From NCBI GenBank assembly GCA_000934455.1, contig KN892314.1, positions 1 through 38,849 on the forward strand: a DNA stretch of 38,849 nt, in the 5' to 3' direction. Origin of the DNA: Apostichopus parvimensis (taxonomy: Eukaryota > Echinodermata > Holothuroidea > Aspidochirotida > Stichopodidae). A program made the position numbers and the translations under genes. Positions 1 to 11,358 of this stretch are shown piece by piece (positions within the stretch are counted from its first letter, which is position 1; every line of letters starts with the position of its first letter). The notes under the pieces are model-generated. The model was not told the DNA's origin and made no database searches. It was given only the letters and a program-made list of their open reading frames with translations.

Positions 1-432
1 AGGGGTTCCCTTTTGCAGTTTTTTTTAAGTCGAGTGTGGGGGCTAATGGTGATGTATATTGCCACAGTATTTGCAGAAAGTTGTGGTTTATTAATTAGCA
101 ATTTTGATTAAAAAAATAAAAGTTACAGGATGTCTGTATAGATGCAACATTAATCTTGTAATGTTATTGAACATTAAGAACATGGCTAGTGCAGGATGTA
201 TATAAAGTACTCTAGTAGCATCTTTGTTACTTTTTGGAGAAATGACTGTTTAACATTAGGGTGCCCCATCAATTCAAGAGGCTGTATTGCTTGTACTGAA
301 GTCTAATCAAACAGACCATTAGGTCAACTCCTCGGAAGCAATACTTATTTCAGTCGGAAAACATTTAGACTCCAATGGCACTCAAATAGCATGTTTACAA
401 TGCATTAAAAACGAATATATGGGTTATCGGAT

Positions 433-521
433 GTTCATTCATACTTAGTAAAGATTCCTAAATCCTATTGGTCCATTCAGGTCAGCTGACCGTGGTTAAT
501 CCTGTGAGTAACGCACGGTAA
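433..521 (+). repeat. Outer partial copy related to the inverted-repeat element
   Basis: The 12-mer GTTCATTCATAC at 433-444 is the exact reverse complement of 610-621, which directly abuts the left arm of the 47-bp inverted repeat. About 50 bp further on, 495-518 nearly repeats the right-arm core TTAATCCTGTGAGTAACGCA seen at 746-765, then diverges. It looks like a second, rearranged end of the same foldback element, giving three copies of the core within 360 bp. Confidence 0.6.
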
Positions 522-621
522 AATTACGGGGCATCACTGTAATAAATCTTTGGTTATATGTAACCAAAAATGTTTTGTTTTATGATTTTTCCCCCACACA
601 AATGGTAGTGTATGAATGAAC

Positions 622-787
622 GGGGTTAATCAACGGTCTAGCGTGCGTTACTCACATGATTAATGCACTCCGGGTGTTAATGCTATCGCTGGATGAAACC
701 AGGCTCCGCCCTCGTGCATCGCTTGCATTATCCCCCTATCGTGCATTAATCCTGTGAGTAACGCACGCTAGACCGTTGATTAACCCC
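622..787. mobile_element. Foldback / MITE-like element with 47-bp inverted repeats
   Basis: The left arm (622-668) and right arm (741-787) are reverse complements over 47 bp with one mismatch, separated by a 72-bp spacer. The arms begin GGGGTTAATC and contain GCGTGCGTTACTCAC. No transposase frame lies inside, so this would be a non-autonomous foldback element or MITE, or a hairpin-forming repeat. I do not recognise the family. I could not confirm target-site duplications, partly because related sequence continues to the left. The near-identity of the arms suggests either recent insertion or gene conversion between arms. Confidence 0.7.
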
Positions 788-1189
788 TTATTGTTCGTAC
801 AGGTTCAAGCACATGCTTGATAGAGCTTGTTGAATTTGTGAAACAATGGATTAATGTTAACAGCTAAAGACTGGAATAAAGTGCAGACATATTACTTAAA
901 TTCAGCCTTACAGGGATCAATTTTACTTTTTTAGTCAAGTGAATAGAATACAGTAGTTTTAAACCTGAAAATCTTGAAAACTTGTAAAGATATATTAAAG
1001 ATTTTTTTTTTTCAAAGTTGCTTGTTTGTTGTACCTTTACAGACTGCTTAAAGTGATCCTCAAAATGTAGTTTATGCCAGAATAACCCAAATTAACTTTG
1101 CCCCCGTATCTCCAGTTCTCATGAATATGCACACACTTTCCCTTCTACCCAACCTATAAGAATTGGAAGTTAACATTTTAGCAAATTGT

Positions 1190-1201
1190 CCCCCCCCCCC
1201 C
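1190..1201 (+). repeat. C12 homopolymer
   Basis: A run of 12 C inside a pyrimidine-rich stretch; one of many C runs on this strand. Open frames crossing it (1163-1557) are products of low-complexity sequence and are not called as genes. Confidence 0.9.
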
Positions 1202-2639
1202 TCTACCCCTATGACCTACATACAGGTTACTGCCCTCTTGTATTCCTTCCAATTCTACAATTCACTTTTCTTTTTCATTTTTGCACATCTTGTTTATCAG
1301 GATATTGTTTCCTGTTTTGTTTTTTGCATAGCATTCTTTTCCACAACTTTGAAAACATTTGTATTTGGTCTAATTTCACCATCATCAGTTTCTTTGAATT
1401 TAATATTGTCTGGATTCCCCTCCAACCCCCCACCTCTCTCTCCCTCCATGTGAAAAATTGGAAAACTTTTAATGGGAGAAGTACAGAGATGCCCTTCTGT
1501 AGGTTGGTAATAAAATACCTCAGTTGTGGGCGAGCTACTTTACTCAAGCGACTATGACGTTTTAGGACTGACTCAAAAAAATGTTTTTCTCATGCATCCA
1601 GTGTAACATCTACTAGCTTTGTCGTTTGGGATTAGTTCCAAAATTAATGAACCTTTTCGACAATGAGATATGAGCCCATATAGGCTTTTACTATGAGGAG
1701 TGAGCTGGCAAAATCCCATGATGAAATCCCTGTTCCCCCCATTCCACTCTTCCCATACCCCCCCCCCACCGCCCCCCTACTATCTTAACATTCATAGCCA
1801 AGTTGAAGTTCTACAAAAAAGAGCTGGATAAATGAAGGATGATGTATCTGTTTTTAAACTGTCATATTAATTTTCAGTGGTCATTTTGCTTGGTATTTCT
1901 ATGCACAAGTTAATTATTAAAATTTTAGTGGAAGCTGCATTGCTGTTGAGCTTGAATCGAGTGTTTTCTCAAACGCCCTGGAAGTATCCAGTCAAAGAAT
2001 TTAAGTGGATAGAATTTTCAGTCATAATTTAAGGGAATGTTTTATTCATTTCTACATAAACTCACTGGTAGTAAACAGAATAGTTCAGGAGTGATGTTAA
2101 TTGAACTTTGTGAACAAGGAACACACATGTACAAGCATGAATTTTCTTTCACTTCCAGCTCACTGCTTTCAAGAAAATGTTTGTGTGAAAGTTTTATCAT
2201 CATCACCACGAACCAAAAGTTTAACGTCGTCCGAGCAAACCAGTTGTCACGTTCTACCTTGCTCATTCAAATTTTGCATCCCTTGTGTTGCATAATTGGA
2301 TGCATCGGAATATGAATACAACACATACCAAATTCATCGTTATTACAGTACATAGAATTCCCTTTAGGCAAAAGTTGAAACCCTGTCCAAGGTCAAAAAC
2401 CAGAAGCATCAAAAAGAAAGGAAGAAAGAAAGAACTTAATAAACAAGAGAAAGGAACAATTCCAAATCATAACAATTTTGTCAACAGCATGAATAAATGG
2501 CATGCAATTTTAACCATTATGCTAACATACAGTAGATTAAAGTTCTTCTGTCACAGATCATAAGATAAGTTCCTCTCTGAACGTAGCTTTTACAGCTGTC
2601 CTGTGTAGTCCATGTTAACATGTTTTTTAGACCTTTGAA

Positions 2640-3090
2640 TACCCTCGGACTTCAAACATAGTACTGAGAGTCAGCACTGTTACCCTCGGATTTTAAACAT
2701 AATACTGAGAGTCAGTACTGTTACCCTCTGACTTCAAACATAGCACTGTGAGTCAGTACTGTTACCCTCGGACTTCAAACATAGCACTGTGAGTCAGCAC
2801 TGTTACCCTCGGACTACAAACATAGTACTGAGAGTCAGTACTGTTACCCTCTGACTTCAAACATAGTACTGTGAGTCAGTACTGTTACCCTCGGACTTCA
2901 AACATAGCACTGTGAGTCAGCACTGTTACCCTCGGACTTCAAACATAGTACTGAGAGTCAGCCCTGTTACCCTCGGACTTCATACATAGTACTGAGAGTC
3001 AGCACTGTTACCCTCGGACTTCAAACATAGTACTGAGAGTCGGCACTGTTACCATCGGACTTCAAACATAGTACTGAGAGTCAGTACTGG
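2640..3090 (+). repeat. 41-bp minisatellite, 11 copies
   Basis: Eleven consecutive units of exactly 41 bp start at 2640, 2681, 2722, 2763, 2804, 2845, 2886, 2927, 2968, 3009 and 3050, with no indels. Each unit runs from TACCCTCGGACTTCAAACAT to about GTCAGYACTGT. Most contain a short dyad, AGTACTGA / TCAGTACT around GAG. Units 2-4 and 5-7 form a three-unit higher-order repeat (123 bp), and units 4 and 7 are identical. The period is not a multiple of three, so the array is not coding. Confidence 0.97.
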
Positions 3091-4009
3091 TGTGTCGAAT
3101 ATACAGGCGAATGCATGTAGAAAAGTTGTTAATCTTAGCTTGGAATTTTGCTGATGTTTTCTCCATCAGAAAACAATAACAAAAGCTTGGCATAAGGAAA
3201 GTAGTATATAAAGTCCAAGTTAGCTGAAGCATGGAATGGGGGAAGAAATCTATAAACTATTTCTTGTTTTAAAAAAAAAAATAGGCAATTTGCGGGAATT
3301 TTCTATAAATCCACCATAACTTTGACAATTTTAATTTTCTTTATGAATTGATTGTATTTCTTGGGGTATTCTAACAAAGCAATGTAATATCCATAGATAA
3401 TTGAGTCTCTGTGGAGTGTTTGAGTTATTGACCTTTTGTTAGAACGCAGAAGACTTTATGTCTGACAATTGTATTATTTTGTGTAATTTTAAACCTTGCT
3501 CGTTAGTTTATCATTCCAGACTGTTTTAGTCGAACTAACGTAACAGGTTGCATGTCCTGGTACTGTGTTAATTATCTTTAATTGTGGAGTATGATAACAT
3601 TTGCTGGCAAATTCAACAGAAAATGCATCTTTAATATGCCATAAAGTACACTTTGGAAATTTCCTTTAAATTTTTAATTCATTCTGTAAAATGAGCACCC
3701 TGTTTCATCTCGGGTGAATTATCAGATGGAATTTCATAGCTTGTCTGTAATGTCACCTAGAGCTACTTAATATAACTTCTTTTCCTATACATCGGCCTAC
3801 TGTACATACAGCAGCATTATTTTTTAACCAAAACTTGTTTCCACTCATTTATTCCCTTTGCATTGTACTTAATGAGCTTAACGATTTAAGTTTAAACAGT
3901 ATGAAATTGTTAGGAAAATGTTTGATATCGAAATAGTTGGCTTGCATATGATTAAACAGCTGCCTTGTTGCAACTAATTTGCTAAAATAGCACATTTGGT
4001 ATTCTCTGT

Positions 4010-4345
4010 CGGAGGCAAACGGAATCTATGCGATGGTGGTGGTGTGTGTGTGTGCGCACCTTTTTTATTCTGACTGAGGACTTGAACAAAAGAATTTCAA
4101 GTGTTCAATAGAATCCACATGTCCTCAGATGAATTCTTTTGTCCAGGGGCATTGTTAAGGTGAGGGTACCTGGATTTGAATGATGGGAAAAACAATGGGG
4201 TCCTCAGTCTGAATGTACAGTGAAACACACCTGAAGGTGTGTGTGAATATGACACTTGGTTGTAAACACCATAACTCAAAAAGCATATGGTGGATTAACT
4301 TCATACTTGGTGTGTGGAAGCACCTTATTGAGTACAAGAACAAGA
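4010..4345 (+). repeat. Dispersed repeat, copy A
   Basis: Shares blocks in the same order with 6410-6790: a GGAATCTATGCNATGGTG block near the start, a block with TGTAAACA and AACTCAAAAA, then TTCATACTTGGTRTGTRGA and GAGTACAAGAAC. Copy A has a GT-rich insertion near 4035-4060. The shared text looks like an old interspersed element carrying no protein. The 129-codon frame starting at 4213 runs across this repeat and is not called as a gene. Confidence 0.6.
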
Positions 4346-4599
4346 AGGGGCTCTATAGGTCTTCAGCAAAACATGCAGGCATCCAGGGAAAGAAATCTGC
4401 TTCAAAGAGCTTATGTTTTTGCTTTGAGCGCACTCAAGCAGGCCCTTCTCAGCTTTCACTCTCTGAGCTTCAAGGTTTCAGCATGGTATATCAAATGGTG
4501 GGGGAAAATTGGCTCAAGGGTTCAATAGGTTATCTCAATTTAATTCGCTCCTCGCTTACCTGTCTCCTCACAACCTTAGCACCCGTTCTACTGAGCCTA

Positions 4600-5245
4600 T
4601 AGTGTCCTTGGTAACCCTTTAACACTGTGCGCCCTCTATGACCGACTCACCGCTCATTGCCCCTCCTTCTCATTCTACCATTTTAAGTGCCTACACACGT
4701 TTCTTCGATCGGAATATTTCCTTCGGATTTTGTCCTTGCAGTAGCAGAAGTCTGGGAGTTTTTCCTTCCATCGGGTTCTAGATATATCCTAGACGTCCTT
4801 TCTAGCCGGATAAGTATCCTTTTCTTGTATAGGGAGGGATTTTGGGGCTGTTTTGTTAGAGCAACCTTCATACAAAGGTTTCTCCTTGCTGTTGTTTCGC
4901 GGGTAGCAGTTCTGCAAACTGCACCTTTCCCCCATTTTGTTACTCACGCTACGTGCGTTATTTTTGTATGTACATGTTTTATATATTTACATGTTATTGT
5001 GTTGTATATGGGTTTTACTTCCTTGTTTAGTTGTTTTCCTTCTTGTTGCTCTCTTCCAACATTGGTGTTCTAGACCGTTTTCGCAGCGTAGTTTGTAAGC
5101 CCGAGCCTCTAGGAGGCACGTTGTTAAGATAACCATACGTAATTCTGCCCTCTGCTAGCTTATTCCCCTCCCCTCACTCTTCCTGTCACTCTTGTTAGTT
5201 TCACTAACCTGTCATTAAGGCTTCGTGAAATAGTTCTTTCGTTAA
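4600..5245. other. CpG-richer module of unknown nature, possible inserted element
   Basis: Richer in CpG and less A/T-biased than its surroundings. It includes a small perfect hairpin (GCCTC TAG GAGGC, near 5105-5117) and a pyrimidine-rich right part. I see no protein domain in the 128-codon frame at 4687-5070. The composition contrast suggests a younger insertion such as a solo LTR or retroelement 3' end, but I found no terminal repeats, so this is only a suggestion. Confidence 0.25.
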
Positions 5246-5974
5246 CTTGAGGTTTCATTCGCGTAGTTAAAATGCATCAATTTCTTTGAGTAAAATTTGT
5301 TTGTCAGTTTGTTCCTGATAAATTTTAATCATATTTTGATCAAATTACTCTCTGATGAAGTAATTGTGAACAGTGATGACAATTACATCACTCCTCTGTT
5401 CATATGTCTCCCGTACAGTATAATTCAGTTTGCACTCCGATCTATCTAGCACACAAACTGGTAACGTTCTTGCACTGCGCCATCAATGACCTGCTATTAG
5501 GGTCATCGTCCTCTTATTACGAATCTTATACACAATACTTATATACGAATCTTATGCACAATTACAGCAGTCTGGTTTCATGCTATACTTTTCTTTTTCT
5601 TTTTTTAATATTTTTTTTATATATATATTTTTTTATAATAACACCTACTACAAATCCAGGGTTGTCTTGAACCAAATTTTTGCTGAATGTTCTTGCACAA
5701 AAATTAGGTTGCAGTATAAAAGAAAAAGAAGAAAAATATTTTAAAGTTTACTTACATGATGACTAATGATAAGAGTTGCTGTTAGTGCTAGTATTTCTGG
5801 AACTTGAAACCAACAGAGGCGTAAGAAAGAAAAGTAAAAGGTGGAAGCCAAAAAATTTTCTCTCTCTTTCCATTAACATGTATATTACTCCGTATGACAC
5901 AGGTACTCTTAGAATGCATTTTAAAACCACTTGACACAATTACAGTTCATTGTGTGCGCTCATTTTGGAGCTAG

Positions 5975-6012
5975 GATGATGAAGATGATGATGATGATGA
6001 TAATGATGATGA
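5975..6012 (+). repeat. (GAT)n microsatellite
   Basis: Imperfect GAT repeat with single-base interruptions. It accounts for the Met-rich stretch of the open frame starting at 5931, which is therefore not treated as a gene. Confidence 0.9.
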
Positions 6013-6181
6013 ATAAAATGGCTCGGATATGTTGGTGGAGTAGAGAGGCAAACGTAAGCACCAGAAGTGGCAGCAGGTCAATTGATGCCTGCCATCTTCA
6101 CCAGTCAGTAGGACTGATTTTTTTCTTTTCCTTTTTTTTTGTAAATTGTGAGTTCTTGTTGAGAACAGATCAAAATAACGG

Positions 6182-6298
6182 TATTTCTCTTGGCAGAGAG
6201 ATGCTATACTAAAACTCTAAGCCCATGTCGGGGGTTCCAATGGTAACTATATTTCTCTTGGCAGAGAGATGCTATACTACAAAACTAAGCCCATTTCG
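6182..6298 (+). repeat. Tandem duplication, about 68-bp period
   Basis: Two copies (6182-6230 and 6250-6298) share TATTTCTCTTGGCAGAGAGA and, after a few differences, a TAAGCCCAT block. The second copy has small changes near CTATACTA. Confidence 0.85.
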
Positions 6299-6409
6299 TG
6301 CGTTCCTACGGTTCCTTTTGTCAATTCTTTCTGTTAATTAAGTTGAATTGTGCAATTTCAATCATAGTTTCCTTGTTTCTCATTAGGAGCAGCCTTTTTA
6401 TTTCTTGCT

Positions 6410-6790
6410 GGATGCAAAAGGAATCTATGCTATGGTGATGGCATGTATGTGTATCTAACATCTGCTTGTAAACAAGGTAACCCCAAAAGTTCACATAGGG
6501 TTAACTTCCTGCTCGGTATTGATCCATCTTGTGACATACATGAACCCTGCTCATTTTCTGTGAAGGTCAAAGGTCATTCGAGGTCAAAGTCTGTAAACCT
6601 TGTAAACATGAAAGATCAGAAAAGTTCCATTTTTTGTTGAAGTTCATACTTGGTATGTAGATCCCCCTCACCCCTCCCATTGGTGAGTACAAGAACCCAG
6701 AGGTCAAAGGTGATTTGCAGTCAACATACATAGAGTTAGAGTCTGAACGCTTGTAAACAGGACAACTCAAAAAATGACACAAAAATCACC
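6410..6790 (+). repeat. Dispersed repeat, copy B, rich in AGGTCA half-sites
   Basis: Same order of blocks as 4010-4345 but longer and better preserved. Contains AGGTCA half-sites at 6564, 6571 and 6581, and a further AGGTCAAAGGTGA near 6705. From memory, repeats with this AGGTCA-rich, TGTAAACA-containing layout are common in echinoderm genomes; I cannot name the family. Confidence 0.6.
6564..6586 (+). promoter_or_regulatory. DR1/DR4 nuclear-receptor-like half-site cluster
   Basis: Three exact AGGTCA half-sites: 6564-6569 and 6571-6576 with a 1-bp spacer (DR1), then 6581-6586 after a 4-bp spacer (DR4). DR1 is the classic HNF4/RXR-type element and DR4 the TR/LXR-type. It lies inside a dispersed repeat, so it may be only a repeat consensus; binding is not shown. 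Confidence 0.35.
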
Positions 6791-9700
6791 AAAACACAGA
6801 GCTGGCTTTCTGATTATCTCAATACATAAACCACATCTTTAGGTGTTGTAACATGCTGTTTGTCCTCATTGCACAGTACTCTTATCAGCATCCGAAAGGA
6901 TGCATAATGTCTTGTAACGCTATCTTGTCAAGATATCTAGTCGATATTGAGAACTAACAGTTGTTTATTTTTGGCATAGCTAAATAATGTTTCACTGGCA
7001 TAATTAATTTTGTCTCTAATGTAGGCTAGAATTCATTCACCACGATTTGAGTATTTTTTTTTTCAATATACAAACTGTGCCTCCAATTAATTGAAGAAGA
7101 TTAATTACTGTTTACCGAATCTCACAGCATATGACATAATCTCTGCGTGTCCATATAATTTACATCTTTTATGATTTCCGTCGAACACACAATGCCGCTC
7201 TGCTCTCGAGCGAACCTTGTACTGTTTTTAGTCTGTTTGCAGTAATTTTGATACAAGTCTGGTAATTTAACTCAGACATGTGAGGAGGCCATTAACAAAT
7301 CAGCACCCTAAAGCTAACGAACGATAGCTCTGAAGACTATCAAATCTGTATGCTCACGATTTGCACTCGTACAATATTTGTATGGCCAGGCTTAATCCGC
7401 TACTATTTCTCCTCAACTTTGAACATTGCTTAGAATTTGCATTAAAAGTTTCTTCAAAGTAGATTCCATCATCCAGACCTTAAGTATCAGCAAAATCACC
7501 TCGCAGACAGACATTGGGGATAGGCTTGTTTTGACTGTTTACATGACTCGGGCGAGGAGAGGGAGAAGGGAGTTTTCAGAGTCAATTATGGGATATACCT
7601 ATGATTAGTTTTGATCCTTCTCTAGCATACTTTGTAAGAAATTACTGATTCATTTGGAAACTCTTTCAACGGACCACGCTCCCTTGACAGTCCTATAGAA
7701 TTTTAACTCAGTTCTATTCACGTCTCTCTGTACAACTACATGCACTCAAATCAATACCTAGCTTAGGGCCCCCTCCCCCCCCCCCATTCCCCCATTGACC
7801 TAGTACAGGGTTCACTTCCTCATCCTTCAGAAGTATGGTCATTCATAAATACCAAAACCAGTGTGTATTGAAAAATATCTCCACCAGCAGCGAGAATATA
7901 TTCCTTTTTAGGAAGTTCTTGGTGTACCACATACAGATTATCCTTACGTCCTTAGGGAAATGTGCAAAGTCTTGGATAGGAGATACAGTGTGACTGATTA
8001 GGAGAAGATGGTCCATTGCATTTGGTGGATGGTTTTAATGCTTGTTTAAATAATGAACTTAGAAAGGAGAAAAAAGTTAAATTTTTAAGATACATAACAC
8101 ATAATTCGGGTTAGTTCACTTTCACTGGAACCTTGCTTTCGTAATAAGAAATAACCCTTTAAAGATTGGAAAATGATGCGGTCGTCATAATGGCTGGACT
8201 ACTGTTCAGGATGAAGCGAGCAGATCAATAGGCTAAGCTCCTCGTCAACAGCAAAGCCAGAAATTGTGATTATGAAAACTTCTCATAGCCGCTTGTTTTG
8301 TGGAAGTGGTCGTATGGCCAGTTGACCTTGTTTCTTCAAACAGACACATGACAGTATGTTTTTACTAATTCCTGAATGACTAAAAGAGTCGAAACTACAC
8401 TTCCCAACAGAAACGTTTTCGAACAACATTACTTATCGCTTAGGAAATTGCCATGTTTCACAGCTACATGTCGCCCTCTTCCCTGACTATTCTGCGGTGT
8501 CGATTGGTTTGCAGAAGTTTTAGGAGACAATAAATTGTTCTCCTCAGCCGTAGATAGAATGTGTCGGTGATAGTCAGTGGTTTGGGTAAAATTGTTGGAA
8601 GTTGGTGATGCCCAAACTTATTTATTTGCCCTAAAAGCAGTCTTGTATTCAAGAGGTGGAGCTGGGGCTAGGGGTGGGGGAATGGTATTGAGCAACTGTT
8701 GAACATGCAACCGTCCCCGTTATTAAAAGTTTCAGGTCTTCCTGGGTTGGAAATGATCTTTCATGCTACGGGGATGTTATCACTTAATTCTAGAAAAGTT
8801 ACAACAACAAAAACAATTGATATGGTTACAAAGTATAGCACAAGTTTGCACTGAAGCATCCCCTATGTACAAAAAAAACAATATGGCCATTCCATTAGGA
8901 CGGTGTTCAATGCAAAGGGCCACAAGAATCTTCACTGGATGCATGGCTGCATAGAAAATCCTGTGTTCAGGCCTGTGTTAAGCCCTATGTTGTTTGAAAC
9001 ATTGGTCATAGTCTAAACGTGAATAGCTTCAAACAGAAGTTCTGACCCTGCACGCTCAAAAATCATCTTCTCTTTTGTTGGCCTTCGTAGCAACAATAAA
9101 ATTCTACCTCAAGTCATATAGTACTTATATAAGGTCACCACTACTTCCATCCAATTTCAGAACCAAAAGAAAAATTGGTTAAACTTTTCCAAAGATTCTG
9201 CCCGGAGGTTATGAATTTACAAATTAATCTCGGACATTCAGGGAAAGTTAAATCAGACAATTACTCAGTGAGGGGGGAACGTGGTTTGTAGGGTAGCAGT
9301 AAGATGCTTGTTGAAGTTTGAAGATGACCGACCATCATTTGGGTTTCTAGCATACTAGAGTCGATAGTGATGGCCAAACATTGTCCACTCTGCTCTGCTT
9401 ACATGTATATATTCAAGTCACGTCAATCTATTTGGCATTCTGATCAACGAAACATTCCCTTTTTAACTGCACGGTCTGTCTTTTTCATCAATGATGATAG
9501 CGTGACAGTGCTACAACATACAGTACTAAATGCAGTACTACTTTACATACAGTTCTTAGTTCTGGAGTACTCCCTCTTCCTTGACATCCATATGTTAGTA
9601 CTCGCTCTGTTGCAGCATGTAGTTGCTTCTCTGAAATTCTTGTTGATTACTATGGTTGTTGGAAAGGGAGTATAAATAAATGTTTCACTTTTAATTCTCA

Positions 9701-10176
9701 GAACAGACTAGAAATTCAAGCAGTAGTCAGTGCATATATACAGAATGTCTAGAGAACTTTTTATACTGCCATGAATTTGTCTGTTTAATACTGTTTAATA
9801 TTCCTTGGTCAGACTTTCTTTCACCACACGTACACTGCTACTTCCCCTCAGAAAGATGTTTTAATTAATCGTTTGCTGGGAATATGATCAACAAAGAAAC
9901 TTGCATGGCAGACTTTTTTTTCACACTTTTTGCATACTTCTGGAAAAGTACTCTCATCTTTTTTTTTCCATCTGGTTCGTTTTCAGAAGATTTAAAAAGT
10001 AATTTGTAACAAATGTCTTACTCTCTCCCTTTGTCCCACACAACTCATAAAAGTTGTAACGATTGTTCGTTAAATCATCCGTTCATCATTACCTTTGTCC
10101 CCAAACAGTCCATGCATACATAATAAGATACTGGCAGTGTGCCACGCGTGTGCCATACAAATTATCTTCTAAAGTG

Positions 10177-10190
10177 GTTGCCACGGCGAC
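10177..10190 (+). promoter_or_regulatory. RFX-type X-box-like motif
   Basis: GTTGCCACGGCGAC is an inverted pair of RFX half-sites (GTTGCC and GGCGAC) separated by 2 bp, close to the X-box consensus. It sits about 340 bp upstream of a consensus splice donor at 10515. RFX factors control ciliary and neural genes. Function here is inferred only from the motif. Confidence 0.3.
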
Positions 10191-10259
10191 GGTGATTAGA
10201 ATAGGGGCTTGACGAGATGGTATTGAGCTTGCTACAGTATTGTAAGTCCTGTTTGCCTT

Positions 10260-10514
10260 GATAGTAGTTGTTGAAGAAGTTCTTTTGGATAAAGTTAAGG
10301 GGCAGACCGAAGAGAAAAAGTAATTATGAGTTAGTACATCTTTGTAAGGTGGTCGGTTAGGTTGCCATTGTGTTATGAAGGGAAGAGTACATTGTTGCTA
10401 TTGTGTGAAAGAAGCAGATGAAGTTGGCAGTTGAAAAATTTTCGACAAACTTGGGAGAGAGCATGACAAGAGTATGACCAGAGCAGACAGTCGTGTGAGA
10501 AAAACAGTCGGTCG
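10260..10514 (+). other. Possible 5' untranslated exon ending at a consensus donor
   Basis: The stretch ends with GTCGGTCG followed by GTAAGT (GT at 10515-10516), a strong 5' splice-site match, in a purine-rich and locally CpG-containing context downstream of an X-box-like motif. No long frame crosses it, so it would be a non-coding first exon of the MYT1-family gene, or nothing. The left edge is arbitrary because I cannot see a transcription start. Confidence 0.2.
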
Positions 10515-11340
10515 GTAAGTTTCATCGTATTCGGCGTATAATAATATCTGTGATGAGAGGCAATTTATAGTACGAGGAAAAGTGCCACGGAATAAATTGA
10601 TCCTGTGTGCCTACCAATATTACTTTCTGTGTAGTCATTTTGTAATGGTTGCTATACAGTTATGGAGATGTAAAGGATTTCTGTCCTAGTACAGAATAGT
10701 TTGGTAGTTTAATGGAAAAAGTGAGGTACAGGCTCGATGTTATTATTGTCACACTTGCATATTTGTGGCTTTGTAAAAGTTCTTTATTTGCTGACAATTT
10801 TATTTTACCTACTAAATGTTATTTTTCACTGTGTTGTGTTTTTTGAACTTCTGTGGGGTTGGCTTTTGTACTGTTACTGACGCTTATAATGACTCATGAT
10901 ATACTGGACAGATCTGGAAGGGTCATGGCAAGGTCCGGTTCTCTCTCGGGTTTCATATCCCAGCAGGCATAGATAATCTTAGGGACCTAAGGACAATAAT
11001 TCTACACAAGAATGCTGTAACCACCTTCCCCTCAATTGTTGATAGAACAATTAATAAAATACTGGGAAGCAGCTGTTATTTTCATGAATGCAACTTGACC
11101 TTATAAACTAGAAAACCCTATGTATTGGACACAGTTATCCATCATACAGACAGTTTATATGGCTGGGTTTCCTTTGATCAATTTTTCATGCTCTCCTATA
11201 TGCCAGGGGCACAACCACATACATGTATACTTCTGATGTACTTGAGTTAAAGAGTAGGACCATTTTGCATCTAAGCACCTTCCATTTTACCAAATTTGCT
11301 CAAAGGGGAGGATTGCCTCACTTTAACATGTTATTCCCCT

Positions 11341-11358
11341 CCCCCCCCCCCCCCCCCC
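11341..11358 (+). repeat. C18 homopolymer
   Basis: The longest C run in the window, preceded by CCCCT and followed by ACCC. It creates the proline-rich part of an otherwise unremarkable 83-codon frame starting at 11223. Confidence 0.95.

Noticed and set aside
2640..3090. CRISPR array
   Set aside because: Units are contiguous and similar over their whole length with no unique spacers, and the genome is eukaryotic; it is a minisatellite.
4213..4602. 129-codon frame
   Set aside because: The first third is dispersed-repeat copy A and the rest has no recognisable domain.
4687..5073. 128-codon hydrophobic frame
   Set aside because: Pyrimidine-rich DNA yields Phe/Leu/Val/Cys-rich text in any frame; no clear membrane-protein family or splice signals were seen.
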